A stretch of DNA of 64,000 nt, taken from contig JADDMT010000024.1 of NCBI GenBank assembly GCA_021401465.1, positions 308,634 to 372,633 of the forward strand. The letters run 5' to 3'. The translations under genes and the position numbers were made by a program. The notes beneath the pieces are model-generated. The model was given only the letters and a program-made list of their open reading frames with translations. It ran no database searches and had not been told where the DNA came from. This DNA comes from Teratosphaeria epicoccoides. Lineage: Eukaryota; Ascomycota; Dothideomycetes; Mycosphaerellales; Teratosphaeriaceae. Position 1 is the first letter of the stretch. Each line of letters starts with the position of its first letter. This document shows, piece by piece, positions 33,401 through 44,500 of the stretch.

Positions 33401-33817
33401 AGCACTATCATGAACATATCTGCTGGACCATATGCCTCTGCGCCCTCGACCAGGGCTGCCTCGGCTGTGCAAACCGGCAACAAGGAGAACGAAATACCAC
33501 TGCCTCCTACGCCTGCTTACGATGCGGGCGCAGCCGAGAGCGGTCTTCCACAGCTCAGCAGCTCCGAATGGCTTGCTGCTGGACCAAACAAGGCGAAGAA
33601 GCCCATCACCGTTGCTGTCCATCCTGCATTCAGACACAGAGATCGGTCCATGAGCCGTCACGATCACATCCGTGCTTCGCCTCCGAAGAGAGTTGGTAGT
33701 ACTGCTGGTGAAAGAGGCACTGGAGGGAGTCCCGCGCAGAGAATGGCAAGCGAGTGGCTGGAGCGGAGGAAGAGTGTCGATCCGAGTAGCAGAGAGAGCA
33801 CGCCTGTTTTCGTCTGA
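30461..33817 (+). CDS. Large disordered Ser/Arg-rich fungal protein of unknown function
   Basis: A single-exon frame of 1,118 aa from ATG 30461 (MLSRSNSNAGDLRRAKS). It is almost entirely polar, with Ser, Thr, Arg and Pro predominant and no signal peptide or membrane segment. A few islands look conserved or structured: TDEDILNMARDKCLQDFQQQ (near residue 240), a basic patch KKRNFTFVKSRIRNVFRKTS (near 325), WRRWLSNEARAFKESQEDF (near 725), and the end segment AQRMASEWLERRKSVDPSSR. The first 100 residues are basic. Such architecture fits a scaffold or cell-cortex/cytoskeletal protein with short binding motifs, but this is inference; I do not recognise a named family. Confidence 0.8.
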   Translation: MLSRSNSNAGDLRRAKSTTSHHTSSSGHHRSATAVDPFVTRRQAEAAALEAYARSKDQEDPTLQTQQPVPAKLQRKRSRTAGRSEGSHLADARLGRRRSRTTRTEAGGAQHLRARQPTDSVADNSSAGVERIITRKRSVIPPSSSNARSACSDHLSAPAPAAYRPRKTQSVYTDGSPKPRHPFPSERRSSTLQLSVTAQNADEDGHGGNLDQLSDFGSHLPTTHAKTPQRPSIRENQTDEDILNMARDKCLQDFQQQKKAKQRRSMFFVSYQKPAESQKEHDCSYDTTLPPFNYADDVDVSLVEPALKPTRAAPLPPLQIGKKRNFTFVKSRIRNVFRKTSRAPGVPTELPPQHVEAQHCHYPAQRTMSPEPPDGAGRFVHKECHAVPCDDRKGSTNSRTTAGHSGEGQSRVTSWTNSTAAGTLRSHAATETLTKASGLSRSASHAILRKKASSFLAGPVVNKLRKPSKAHLVGSEESQGLYSALQERINPSKRTPTPEESTADATALRLKQSSALSTLPSRQQYSTTSTSSVKRYSTPTVRSVTPDPLAHKQGICSPVLEALSTENTPIDVGQPASDLRPQPHHAKTAQPVSQEQLSRRMERSKNRWQSPLDELSPHPHRAHVDDNPYELRSLSTSHKQPPELSDLPHHAKVAQQDLRVRADMLSPSLYSRATDGASPRPETPHDQGGMVVTITGRDVRSYSISPAKQRVDAAQDGDHFSGQWRRWLSNEARAFKESQEDFTITEAFLNRGVIESQPNSRKASTQDKNDARPVSASPTATTRPPSSTVTHSRPKGPSSRRSSYMNERYPMIESRSSSRDGMRAKSRLSSRAGDRTASTCRPSTDRMTTEDSLTKTSTSRSGLSRPRTVIGRRSAAHLEIATSRTKSPSSPTNLATKPVMGDDMPFAEAHAVRGSISAPKEADPCPQKRPMLNATSRHKSAFELRASYNNGGRSTPIQIRRKAVGDTSKRKATKDDLLDDSTIMNISAGPYASAPSTRAASAVQTGNKENEIPLPPTPAYDAGAAESGLPQLSSSEWLAAGPNKAKKPITVAVHPAFRHRDRSMSRHDHIRASPPKRVGSTAGERGTGGSPAQRMASEWLERRKSVDPSSRESTPVFV

Positions 33818-34321
33818 GTGTTTGTGATCAGCGAATTATGAGATATTGTTATGAATTGTATAGGACGGCGGTGACAGGAGGAGATGCTCGCACGCTACGC
33901 AGGGATTGGGGAGACGGCCAGGAGAGTGTTTGCATGATTTTGTTTCGCATTCTGAATAGATAGTCCTGCAGAAGCTGCCGCCGCCTGGTTGAATCAGCAG
34001 ACGTTGGATCCCTTGACCGCTCGAGCCGTATGATTCTGTCCTGGCATTGCGCCGGCGAGACACGCTCAGATGCGTCTTCGATAGGCCAGCTCGAAATGGC
34101 CGGTTAACATGTGGTCTTTGCTCTGTTGAGACTGTTGCCGATGGGATTTCCCATCGCTTGTCTAATAATAATAATAATAATAAGCAACGCGGTATCATTT
34201 GGCACAATTTCAGGCTGGATGTGGGCAATGGCGAAAGCTGGTGGCGTGATTGCATGATCCGCTCGTCAATAATCGACATTTCATCAAAACCAGCTAATCG
34301 GCGGTCGTGAAGCAATTGTTG
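33818..34321. other. Intergenic with a TAA microsatellite and a short palindrome
   Basis: Between the disordered protein and the nitroreductase. It contains a perfect inverted repeat GATGGGA-TT-TCCCATC at 34139-34154 and a TAA run at 34163-34183. No coding frame is supported. Confidence 0.55.
34163..34183. repeat. TAA trinucleotide microsatellite
   Basis: Seven perfect TAA units, about 140 bp before the nitroreductase start. Confidence 0.95.
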
Positions 34322-35244
34322 ATGGCCGCCGCTGGACTATTCCTCGCGTACCTGTATTTAGCTCTGTTTGCTCCCCTCTACGATAACATGGCAGCCCCAC
34401 TCCTGACTGCCAAATTTGTCCCGCGATCGAGTACTTTATTATCCTCCGCTCGTACAGCTTTCCCTGCCACTGTTTCCTCTTTGTTTTCCACAGCATCATC
34501 CCCTCCAATCTTTACCAAGAGCAACAATTTCAGCACTTCGACGCCCACCACAATGGGCTACGACAAGACTCCCCTCCTCGAAGCCATTCAGACCCGTCGG
34601 TCTATCTACCAGCTCACGAAAACGTCGCCGATCCCAGACAAGCGCATCGAGGAGATTGTGAATGCCGCTATCTTGCATGTACCGAGCTCGTTCAACAGCC
34701 AGTCGACGAGGTTGGTGGTGTTGTTGAAGGAGCACCATGATAAGTTTTGGAGCTTTGTGGAGGAGGCTCTGAAGCAGATTGTGCCGAGCGAGCAGTGGGA
34801 GCATACTTTGAAGAGGCTGACAGGCTTCAAGGGCGGGTATGGGACGGTGAGTATCAGGCACATGGTAGAGCACGAGGAGTGACGGGTGCTGATGATGCTG
34901 TCGTTCAGATCCTTTTCTACGAGGACCCGGAGCCTGTCAAGGCTCTCCAGACCAAGTTCGCCATCTACGCCGACAAGTTCCCGGCTTGGTCTGAGCATAC
35001 CTCTGCCATGCACCAGTATGCCTGCTGGACTGCCCTGGAGTCGGAGGGCTTCGGCGCCAATCTGCAGCATTATAACCCGCTGCCGGATCAGAAGGCGGCG
35101 GCGGAGTGGAAGCTTCCGCTTGAGTGGAGCTTGAAGGCTCAGCTGGTGTTTGGCGGGGTCCCCGAAGGTGTGAGGGAGGGTTTGGCGGCGAAGGAGCAGC
35201 AGCCGGTCGAGAAGAGGTTGTTCGTGCATGGTGCTTCGGCTTAG
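34322..35244 (+). CDS. Nitroreductase-family oxidoreductase (Frm2/Hbn1-like), two exons
   Basis: Exon 1 runs from 34322 to 34846 and exon 2 is 34909-35244. The 62-nt intron GTGAGT...TTCAG is phase 0 and joins GGYGT to ILFYEDPEP. The core begins at ATG 34553 (MGYDKTPLLEAIQTRRSIYQL), with the typical FMN-binding RRSIYQL and the helix VPSSFNSQSTRLVVL. Exon 2 has EHTSAMHQYACWTALESEGFGANLQHYNP and LKAQLVFGGVP. This is the fungal/bacterial group of short FMN-dependent nitroreductases related to yeast Frm2 and Hbn1, linked to lipid signalling and oxidative stress. Three starts are possible: 34322 (hydrophobic segment first), 34388 (MAAPLLTAKFVPRSS, resembling a mitochondrial presequence) and 34553 (core only). 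The frame is open to a GTG at 34307. Confidence 0.9.
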
Positions 35245-35800
35245 AGGGAATGAGAGTACGGAAGGTGCGGGCGATAGAGCAAGCGTATAGAGATGAGCAA
35301 ATAATCGCCATGGACGAGTCAGGAAGAGGCTGCAGCTGAGGGACCGTGATACCATCGGTCATCCTGCAGGAGAAATCAAGCGCTTCATCAGTTGATCAAG
35401 CATGTCAACGAGCATTCACCCGTGTTGACAGACAATCATTTGCACCGGGCAATATTCGATCTTATCAGCAGGCAGTCAATTGATCTGACCATCCATCTGG
35501 CTGCTTTTGACTGACGGGGTCACTGCGGAGGGACAGTCCTTGGCACTGGCTCGTTCCTTCCTTTCTCGACTCTGCCTTTCATGCTGGCGACCATTCGCAG
35601 CACAATCCACTTTTTCAGCTGACACTGGTCAGGGCATCGAACGATGTGAATTCCCATGACTCACAAGCGTGACGGTGTCTCAAGTGCTGCCTGGCACCAG
35701 CATTTGCACATTTCCAAACCAGAATTCCTCGAAGAAAATACCGAATTTGCAAGAGAAAAGGCCCGAACAGAGTACCGGCCTGCAAAACTACCAGACTGCA
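35245..35800. other. Intergenic
   Basis: The next gene's frame is open from 35669, but the part before ATG 35801 has no ATG and no conserved features. Nothing else is supported. Confidence 0.5.
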
Positions 35801-37084
35801 ATGGCAGCTATGGACGCTGATCAATTTGCGTTCCTTACCCTTGACAGGCCAAAGATCAAACCACCGATCACTACGAATTCTGTACGCAACTTCGACCCCA
35901 AGATCATCCGTCGTGACGCAGAGAGTACGAGAATCGTCGTACATCACCGCTTCCCAGCACTCGTCGACTCATTCCTGGTGCATAAACGCAGATATGGTTC
36001 GCAATACGAGAAAGCGCTGTACGGCACGCCAGCGACCTTTACTTGGCAGGATGAAGTGGCACGCCTCATCGAAAAGCGCCCCTATGTCTTCATGGGTCCG
36101 GGCGACTTCACTATCCTGCGTGATGGCAAACATCTCTCCAATCCTGCAAACGAGTGGGACCGGAATGGTACGGGACAACAGGTCCTGAATCACACGCTTA
36201 CTTTGGACGACTATCTGAGCTACGACGAGATTATGCTGGGATCGCTGATTGGTATTTCTGGTCCGAGTCACTTCATCAATGATGGCGATCGCTACAATCG
36301 TGGCCAAATCGGCCCCAATGGCACGTACGAGGAGCGTGGCATCATCGTCGGGCTCGTCGGTGCTAGGTTTGAGAGGCTGGAGCACATGGATGGCGTGCAT
36401 ATCCTCAACTCTGGCGCAAAGCCGAGGCAGCATCCGGAGCTGAGCGGGATCATTCAGGGAGAGTTCTTTGGAGTGAAGAAACATGAGCACGTGACGTTCG
36501 ATCCGGATATGTACCGCGAGCGGATTAGAATCACGGCGGATGTCCTGCTTCTGGAAGCTAATGCCAGGGCCAAGGACGCTGGTGCGATGGCGTGGACGTA
36601 TGTCGTGGGCCTCGGATTGGGAGTATGGCAGTACCACGGGCATCCGAAGCAGCTGGAGGACTACGTCGATGCGTTCGCGGCGGCTATTCAGACGCTTCCC
36701 TTACCGCATGTCAAGGTGGTGGAGTTCGCGTACATCGAGGTGTCCGATGCTTGTCAGGAGCGGGTGCGTGCAGCAACGAAGGCGAGGAACGCTCAGATCG
36801 AGATTGTGTTCAGCAGACGGAATCCTGCTGCTAGGCTTCCGGCGCTTGACGACAGTGTGAGGAGCGGGACCGAGGGTGGCAAGTCGGCTGGCGAGTTTCT
36901 GCTGGTGCTGTCGTACGCGTGGGACGGCAATGCGTTCCCGGGGAACGAGTACTGGTCTGGTAGTCTGGCGGGCTCGGGCGATCCGGCGGCGGCTTGTATG
37001 AGTACGGTTGGGGAGCTGCATAATCCGTTGGTGAACGCACGCTTCACGAGGAGGGTGCAGGTGCTCGGGGGAGAAGACCAGTGA
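35801..37084 (+). CDS. DUF4804-like protein of unknown function
   Basis: A single-exon frame of 427 aa from ATG 35801 (MAAMDADQFAF); 35810 is also possible. The sequence is soluble and looks globular. Stretches that look conserved are YVFMGPGDFTILRDG, DYLSYDEIMLGSLIGISGPS, HFINDGDRYNRG, RGIIVGLVGARFERLEHMD and NEYWSGSLAGSGDPAAA. I recall this pattern from the DUF4804 family, found in fungi and some bacteria, with no established biochemical role. The family assignment is from memory of motifs and not from a search. There are no membrane segments and no signal peptide. Confidence 0.78.
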   Translation: MAAMDADQFAFLTLDRPKIKPPITTNSVRNFDPKIIRRDAESTRIVVHHRFPALVDSFLVHKRRYGSQYEKALYGTPATFTWQDEVARLIEKRPYVFMGPGDFTILRDGKHLSNPANEWDRNGTGQQVLNHTLTLDDYLSYDEIMLGSLIGISGPSHFINDGDRYNRGQIGPNGTYEERGIIVGLVGARFERLEHMDGVHILNSGAKPRQHPELSGIIQGEFFGVKKHEHVTFDPDMYRERIRITADVLLLEANARAKDAGAMAWTYVVGLGLGVWQYHGHPKQLEDYVDAFAAAIQTLPLPHVKVVEFAYIEVSDACQERVRAATKARNAQIEIVFSRRNPAARLPALDDSVRSGTEGGKSAGEFLLVLSYAWDGNAFPGNEYWSGSLAGSGDPAAACMSTVGELHNPLVNARFTRRVQVLGGEDQ

Positions 37085-37525
37085 TAGAATGTTGACGCTC
37101 GGTAACGTCAAAAGTGATTGTCAACACGGGGAGGAGACTTGGATTACATCGGTCACTGGACGAGTGACTGCTTGGCCTGCTTTGACTGCTTGTTTCATGA
37201 CTTTTCGAGATGTCAACGCTGGGAGCGGAAGTGAAACAAGAGCATGTAGGCGTCCATGACGGCAAAGGTTGTCCACATCCGGCACTCTAGCGAAAGCCCG
37301 CGAGCAGTAACGTGCGGTATGCGGGCCAAGCAACCGCTGCATTCCAGTCGCTACCGTTCGCAGCGGAGACTACAACACAGTCAATATTTGTAGCGCAAAG
37401 AAGTCCACTGTCATCTTCTCTTGCAGCACTTGATACATTCTTGATCAGAATTGAAGTACTGACGCCCAGCGCACTCAGTCTAATTGAACTCGATCGTTTT
37501 GCCAAGAGCTCCCCTATCGCACAAC
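37085..37525. other. Intergenic between the DUF4804-like and CFEM genes
   Basis: No coding frame supported. The part next to 37525 is the CFEM gene leader. Confidence 0.5.
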
Positions 37526-38239
37526 ATGCAGCGGGTAGCACTCGTCATCGCATTTGCGATCGGCGCCTACAGCCAGATCAGCGCCATTCCCCCATGCGCT
37601 GTAAGCAACCCCTGCCAGATGCTGCCAGCATGGCTCGATACTGATCCCCGCGTAGCTCTCACCGGCCATCGCAGCTGTCGGCCAGACCGGCTGCTCAACC
37701 ACCGATTACGCCTGCATGTGTGGCAAGCAGGACTTTGCGAGCAGTCTTTACAGCCAGGTCCAGGCGGCGTGCAGCGCCTCAGACCTGCAGCGTACGTACA
37801 AGCCGTGACCTTTGGAAGCTTCCTGCTGTCCTGACGTACGATGCGAACAGAAGCTGTCTCCGCCATCGAAGTCCTCTGCTCTCAAGCCGGCGTCCCGGTC
37901 ACCATCCGCGTTGGCACTTCGACCTCTGCCCCGTCTATCAATACCGCTGCCGAAGCCGCAGTCCGCGCGAACACCGCTGCTGCCGCCCCGGCGGGCATGG
38001 TAACGCAGATTGGCGATGGGCAGATCCAGAGTCCGACGAACGTCACGAATCATGTCTCCGTCGCCAGCGGCTTTGCGGCCCCTGCTGCGTCTAGCAACGT
38101 GACAACGCCTGTTGCGCCGAAGAATGCGACCAACACGGTTGCGGTCAGCTATACCACGTATACCGGCGGTGCTTCATCGCTGTTGGGGGGTTTGAGTTCT
38201 CTGGTGGTGTTGGCGGTGCCGTTTGTGCTGTTTTTCTGA
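37526..38239 (+). CDS. Secreted CFEM-domain protein, probable GPI anchor, three exons
   Basis: Exons 37526-37600, 37656-37791 and 37851-38239 give 199 aa. Both introns (55 and 59 nt) have GT/AG ends and CTGAT/CTGAC branch sites, in phase 0 and phase 1. A signal peptide (MQRVALVIAFAIGAYSQISA) is followed by the CFEM region PPCALSPAIAAVGQTGCSTT, then DYACMCGKQDF, a helix ending QAACSASDLQ, and AVSAIEVLCSQAGV. Asp before the C-x-C pair, used for haem binding in CFEM proteins, is present. I count six of the usual eight cysteines. A Ser/Thr/Ala-rich stalk with N-glycosylation sequons (NVT, NAT) leads to a C-terminal hydrophobic tail (LVVLAVPFVLFF) typical of GPI attachment. Role: cell-surface haem/iron handling, adhesion or effector activity. 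It is the last gene before the transposon block. Confidence 0.87.
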
Positions 38240-38711
38240 TCGGGCGATGGAAGGGAGGTTGGGGTTTGATTAGGTATCTATTGAAAATATAGCGCCGTTT
38301 CGTGGTGTTCCAAATGCATGGTATTTCGGATGAGCGCTATCACTCCTATCTATAATCTTCTGCAGAGGCTTGCAGTTACAACACACGCTACTACGGTGTT
38401 CTAGTGATACAGCCTCGTCTCGTATCGGACACCTTGCCTCGCGACTAGTAGGGCTCACTAAACAACACACCCCCTCAGAGATCAACCTCTGAAGCTTACT
38501 TTAAGTAAGAGCCCCTTTAGTGCTTTAAAGTTCTTACTACATCCTCTACTACACGCTAAAAACTAGTATTTATAATCTCCTTTATCTTATTAATTAACTC
38601 ATTATTTACACTCTTAGCCTCTATATTATCTCTAGTGCTATTCTTCATGTGTTGCTTCTTAGCTACAGGCTTAACTAGTAAGGAACTAGTAGTATACTTC
38701 TTTATGCTTTA
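38240..38711. other. Border between gene space and transposon block
   Basis: The first part is the CFEM 3' region. From about 38480 the base composition changes abruptly to TA-rich sequence with many TAG, CTA and TTA words. 38480-38711 has no gene or named repeat that I can identify; it is either RIP-affected flank or the outer part of element E0. Confidence 0.5.
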
Positions 38712-38763
38712 TGTTATAAGGGTAGATACTAATAGCAGGAAGGGGATTAGGTATTAGACTTAA
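38712..38763. mobile_element. Fragment of E0 terminal repeat, cut off by E1
   Basis: This 52-bp piece plus 46942-46967 forms a 78-bp unit that repeats in tandem as 46968-47045. E1 inserted into the left unit. The five bases at 38759-38763 (CTTAA) are the target duplication, repeated at 46937-46941. Confidence 0.75.
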
Positions 38764-39123
38764 TGATATTAATATATATGCTATATAATATGAAAATATC
38801 TCGTAGTATGACAGAGTAATCTGACCTTTTAATAGGTACAAGATAGCGCTGCTTTCTGCTTCTTGTAGAGGTAGTACTAAGGGTACCTATAACCCCTAAT
38901 GCCCCTTAATTAGGGAAAGCATGTCTAAGCCTAGCCCTGCAGGGGTACTATAGGGTTAGTGACATAGGGGCGTCCTATGTCAACTATTAATCCTACTTAG
39001 ACAACATATAAGCTAACATATGTATAAAGGACCCCCTTACTATATGTAGTAGGGTTACTACATACTAAGGGTAGGCATTAGAACCTATGCGGCTCTAATA
39101 GCCCCCTAGTATTAACTATATTA
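38764..39123 (-). repeat. 3' LTR of E1
   Basis: 360 bp. It matches the other five copies in the window (46577, 49278, 57087, 58310, 61582). Its left edge TGAT and right edge TATTA correspond to TGATA...TATCA after C-to-T change. Confidence 0.92.
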
Positions 39124-39758
39124 CTACCCCTCCTCCTATAAGGATGTCCCTAGCCTTACTAAGTAATACACGTAGAACATATAGGGTATAGGATATAGTA
39201 TACTTATACTACGTAAGAGTAAATAAGTAGATAGCCTACATAATATATGTCATGTATATACCTTAACACCTTTGTAGTAAGTACAAGGTAGAGGCTACTA
39301 ACTTAGGCAGGTTTTAATCTGTTACATGTTAGGCAGCTTCATAATACCTTTGCTTTACATGTAGATCAAGATATTAGGAAACTATAAGTACATACTTTAG
39401 TTAATCTTTAAAATAGTAGGGCAAGCATACGCGCTAGCCTTACTAAGTAGCTTAGCTATCCCTATTTAGTCATGACTACAAAGAACGTGTTATAGAACCT
39501 CAGGGTAGTAGGAATGTATATAGACACTCTACGCATACTACTTAAAATAGTAGGAGTATACTCCTAGCGTAGGTCTCGCTACATTTTCATGCTAGTAGAC
39601 TAGTACAAGTATAGTTAGCACACATGCATAATAGCCGCGTTATCTGTTCTTATATTATTCAGTTACCTTATAAGTTAACTAAAGGCAGGTACTCTGCGCA
39701 TGTAGTTTAAGTTACTAGCTTAATAGTTGTAGTAGGTAACAGGGGGGCTGTTAGAGAG

Positions 39759-39766
39759 TATAAAAA
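39759..39766 (+). promoter_or_regulatory. TATA box of the E1 antisense gene
   Basis: TATAAAAA lies 163 nt before the antisense frame start. The same octamer lies at the same distance in E2 and E3, although surrounding sequence has drifted. Confidence 0.6.
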
Positions 39767-39921
39767 CCTTATTGCTTTCCTAAACTTCCTGTTCTAAAAT
39801 ACTAACATCGACCTCTACTTCCATTTTACTTAGCTTGCGCCTCGCTATGTCTGCAGGTCTAAACTAGAGCTTCTTCTTCTTCAATTAATTAATTAAGATC
39901 AATTAACTCATCTTAGTAATA

Positions 39922-41421
39922 ATAGCTTATATACTACAGACTAAGTTTAATACTACTTGCTTTACCCGCGATTGTCACTTGTGTCGACAATGCCTTAATA
40001 ACCTTAGCAGCTAAGCTACACACATCTCTCCTCTACGTGTTAGTAAGGCGTCCCCTACCCGCGAGGTATGCGTAGCTTATACTAACTAAAGCGTAGCTAA
40101 GATCTATGTTAGCGGATTTAATGAGAGTAGTATCTACTACAATTATGTTAACTGTAATAGCAAGCATTAAAAATGCTAAGACCTCCCTAAAGAGGTGTAT
40201 AGCGAGTATAACTAGCTCTGCTGTAACATCGATGACTTCTAGAGTACACGTGACAAGGGGGTTACTAAAGGTACTCTAACTATAAACAGGCTACAGGCTA
40301 AGTACTACAAGGTACTTACCTACCTGCTTAGCGCCCTCTTATACTTTACTGCGACTGCTAACTATTCTTATAGTAGTGTTCGCTTTAACTCTCTACTAAC
40401 AGGCGAAAACATTTATCTAGGTCTAATTGCAGACTTAGTCTAGAAGATCTTAAAGGTGCTAACTGTTAGGGTCGAGACCTTTGCCATAGTACGTATATAG
40501 TGCAGGTACCCTCTAAGTATGAATGCTGACTTTCTCTACTAGGCTAACATTAGCGTCGAGAAATATCTAACTAGCTGCTAGTGTTAGCAACTTAGGGCCC
40601 TTACCTCTATTAACAATGACTTTAAGACGCGGATAATCCGCAAGAAGGTTATCAAGCAATTCACTGTTCCTGCTGCTAAGGCTACGCCCTAGCGCTATAC
40701 TAAGAGGCAGCCTGCCTCTAAGCTAGTCCTAAGGACTAAGCCGTAAGTTACTTACTTAAATCCTGTCGCGTGCGTATAGCTAACACATTGTAGCGCTGCT
40801 ACTTACGCTACCTTGACGATACTATCTAAGAAGAAGAAGAAGAAGGCTAGGGCCAAAATTAAGGTTAGTAACAAGGAAGCTAAACCTTCCCTGCTTGCGA
40901 TCCGCACCGCGTCTGCTAAGACGCTAAGGTACAAGCCTCTAGGCTAGATCTTTAAGGATGAGGAGGATGATAACGTCTAGGATACCTTTAGTCCTAACGT
41001 GATCCCTTCGCGCTATAGTGCTACTATACCGGTTACGCCTAAGGGAGACACTAAGTCTAATGATGTAATTAACACTCGTGTTAAGAAGCGCAAGATCATC
41101 TCAAGGGCCAAGCGCGACAGCCGCAAGCGCGCCTAAGTCTCTTCGCCTTCTAATACTAAGGATAAGGTAGTTGTCGTAACTAGGCGTAGTAAGGATGTCG
41201 CTAGCTCTCTAGCTACTATAGGCTCTAAAGACAAGCTCTCTCGCAACCTACTAAAGAAGAAGATGCTAGCCTCTCTTTGTAGCGTTACTACTCCTGTTAC
41301 TCATAGTCGCTTCAGGGTGTTTAGTAGACCCCGTGCGAGTAGGCAGTCCCTAGCGGACTATAACAAGAAAGACTCTTCTGCTTCGGGTTTAGTCAGGAAG
41401 CCCTCGACTAGTAGTCGCTAA
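39922..41421 (+). pseudogene. Antisense ORF of E1 (family A second gene), RIP-mutated
   Basis: Runs against gag-pol, between the pol stop and the 3' LTR, and corresponds codon for codon to the E2 copy (500 codons with stop). The start codon is ATA here, where E2 has ATG, and several TAG/TAA codons interrupt the frame. The N-terminal part has a Cys-rich stretch (RDCHLCRQCL). The C-terminal third is very basic with Lys runs (KKRKIISRAKRDSRKRA) and could act as a nuclear localisation signal. The stop lies 140 bp from the pol stop, tail to tail. Function unknown. Confidence 0.75.
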
Positions 41422-41561
41422 GCATTAGCTACGAAGCTAATCTAAGCATGTCTCTTATTCTCCTTGGGTTTTTTCTAGGTATGCTCTTAGGCATCAATAA
41501 TATATAAGTAGGGCGTTTGCTTCTCGTTATTACTTCGTACGTTATGCGCTATATACACATA

Positions 41562-44500
41562 TTAAGAATTCTGCTCTAAAACCCTTATCTTCCTACGAAT
41601 TAACCTTCTTAAGCCCTGCTTACGCCTCCTCTACTCTTCGAATTCACGAATAGCTTCTAGAGCGTTCTTGTAGTCTTTAGCTAGAACCTATTATGTATAC
41701 TTAGGTAGGTATCCTTTCTACTTCACTAGATAGTACGTTACGCCTTTGCGCTATATACTATCCTTTATACCCTCGACTTCCTACTCTTCGTTCTCTTCTG
41801 CTACTAGCATCGGGTCCGCAGGCTCTTTGCCCTCGCGCTATACCTATAGTTCGAGTAGAGACACATAGAAGATGTCGTGCATATGATACGACAATAGCAA
41901 TAATAGCTAGTACGCCTACGAGCCTATCGCGTCACATATCCGGAAGGGTCTGACGAACCTTAGCGTCATCTTCTTACTTAGAAGTTTCAGCTTAAGATTC
42001 TTCGTTAATAGTAATACCTTCATGCTAACCGCATACTACATCGGTTTAGCACAGGCATTATTATGTTTAATCTAGGATTCTAAGGCCTTTTTCTAGTATT
42101 CTATTAGCACTAAATGAACCTTGCGTATACGCCGCGCTAATTCCGCGGCAGCTAGTACCCTCTCCTTAGAAGACTTGTCCTGAGGCGGTTCTAGGTGTAT
42201 TTCTAGATTAAAGCTATAAAGAATCTAAAATAGTAACATGTACATAGTAGTATACACGCTATTATTAACTACAAATTCCGCCATAGGAATTACGTCGGCC
42301 TAGGCATCCTAGTTCTTAGCGTAGTAGCACCGAAGGTACTACTTAAGAGTCTAGTTCATACATTTAGTATGACTATTAGTCTGTAGATAGAATGCTGTAC
42401 TTAGGCGGTACTTAACACGCGCCTTAAACATAAATTCTTGCTAGTATTTACTAGTAAAGACAGAACCTCGATCTAATAGGATACTTCGGGGGACACTAAA
42501 GCGCCATATGACTTTGTCGTAAAGTAGTCGTGTAAGCTCGCTACTTGTGCACTTTTTCGTACATAGGATGAAGACATTTATCTTCGAGTATTAGTCGACT
42601 ACTATAAGGACAGCATTAACTACATTGCCTCTCTACTTTGCTAGCAGCAAATTAGTAATGAAATCCATGGTTAAATCTTGCTATAGTCTCTCTAGTAGTA
42701 GGAGCGCCTAAGTATCGCTATAGGGGCGATAGCGCCGAGATTTGCTAATCTAGCATGTCTGGCAGGATTTGACATAGTTAGAGACATCCTGTTCTAGCGT
42801 TAGCTACTAGTATTTACGTCTAAGAAGCGCGTTTGTCTTCTCTACGCCGAAATGGCCCGCAAGTTCATTGTCATGATGAATACAGAGGAGCTGCAAATAG
42901 AGTACGTAGTTAGCAGGTACGTAGAGCCTATTATCAAAGTACTACAAGTCGCCTGACTTGGTCTAGTACTTTAGACTGTCTGCGGTGTCCTAGAGGGCTA
43001 TACCCTCATTAATTAACTCTAGTTCTTACTCTTGCAACTGCTGAATAAGTCTCGAGACTTCTTTAAAGGGTTCTTTAGATATCGCATACTTACTACATGT
43101 AAGCTAGTTAACTACCGCATAGATCGAGCTAGACATAGTCGCCACAATCGCTAGGTAGGAGGGTTTGTCGCTAGTAGAGGCTGTGAGGCCCCATTAGAGC
43201 TGCAGTCGACCTACAAGAGGAGCTAACGACAGGTCGCTACCCTAAACTACAAGCTTCGTTTGCAGCGTAAGGAGAAGCTGTTAGTCACCCTACTCCCTAG
43301 TGTTATAGTCTAGTCGTTACGAAGGACTGTTAGCTAGATTCGTCTTTCTAGAACGATGCTAGATAACGAAGTTAAAGCTAGTAAGGAAAGTCGCCTACCT
43401 TACTTGCCGACTACTTAGCTACTTTACGCCTATGAAGCCGCGAAGGTTGTTATAGTTAGTAAGTACCTTAATAGGGTACGCTGCGCCTTCAAGGTAGTGT
43501 CAGTACTCCTTGAAGCTGCTAATAATAGCTAAAAGCTCTTAGTCGTAAGTCTCGTAGTTGAGCTTAGCGCCCTACATCTTCTGCAACTAGAAGGCAATTA
43601 GGTACTATTACGTACTACCTTCGTGTAATTAGAGCTACGATATAATTACGGCTATTACGAATTTTGAAGCATTAGTCTCTATTCAGATCTTTGTAGCAGG
43701 GTCAAAGTGCTAAAGTATAGGCGTAGTTTGAAAAGCTACTTTAAGTTTAGAGAAAGCCTTGCTCTAAGCCTCCTCCTAAGGCACTATTCCTAGCTTTTTT
43801 CCTCGAATCGCGCCCCTTATAAGGGCCGTAAGGGGAGCCATAATCTTCGAGTAGGATTGTATGAATCTGCGATAGAAGTTAGTAAACCCTAGGAACACCT
43901 GTACTTCTCGGAGAGTAGTTAGCTATAGCTACTCCGCGATTACGGACACCCTTTAGTCATCTATGATGACTCCTTCCGTAGAGACGATGTATCCTAGAAA
44001 CTTAATCCTATCTGTTAGGAATAAGTACTTCTTTAGGTTTGCATATAGAGCGAACTTATAGAGCCATTTAAGCACTATCCTTAGATGCCGAATATACTTT
44101 CCCTTCGAGTCGGAGTAGACTAGTATATCGTCTAAATATACTACATAGTAGGTGTTAACAAGGCTAGCTAGGGCTTAGTTAATATACGCTTAGAACGTTG
44201 CTAGTACGTTAGTTAAGCTAAATAGCATCACTATATACTCGAAGTGTCTATACTACGTTTAGAATGTAGTCTTCTACTTGTTACCCTTTCGGATTAGTAT
44301 CTAGTAGTAGGCGTCCTTCAAGTCGATAGACAAGAAGATAGCGGCGCAACTAAGGCGGTCAAGTGTCTCGCTAATAAGTAGTAGGGGGTAGCAGTTCTTC
44401 TAAGTTACTGCGTTAAGGCCCCTATAGTTAACGTATAGGCGGAGCGTGTTATTCTTCTTTAGGACGAACATAACTAGCGCTCTAGCCTCGCTGTCGCTTC

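Noticed and set aside
34139..34154. Perfect GATGGGA/TCCCATC palindrome
   Set aside because: Too short and isolated to call a terminator or binding site; no coding or RNA context supports it.
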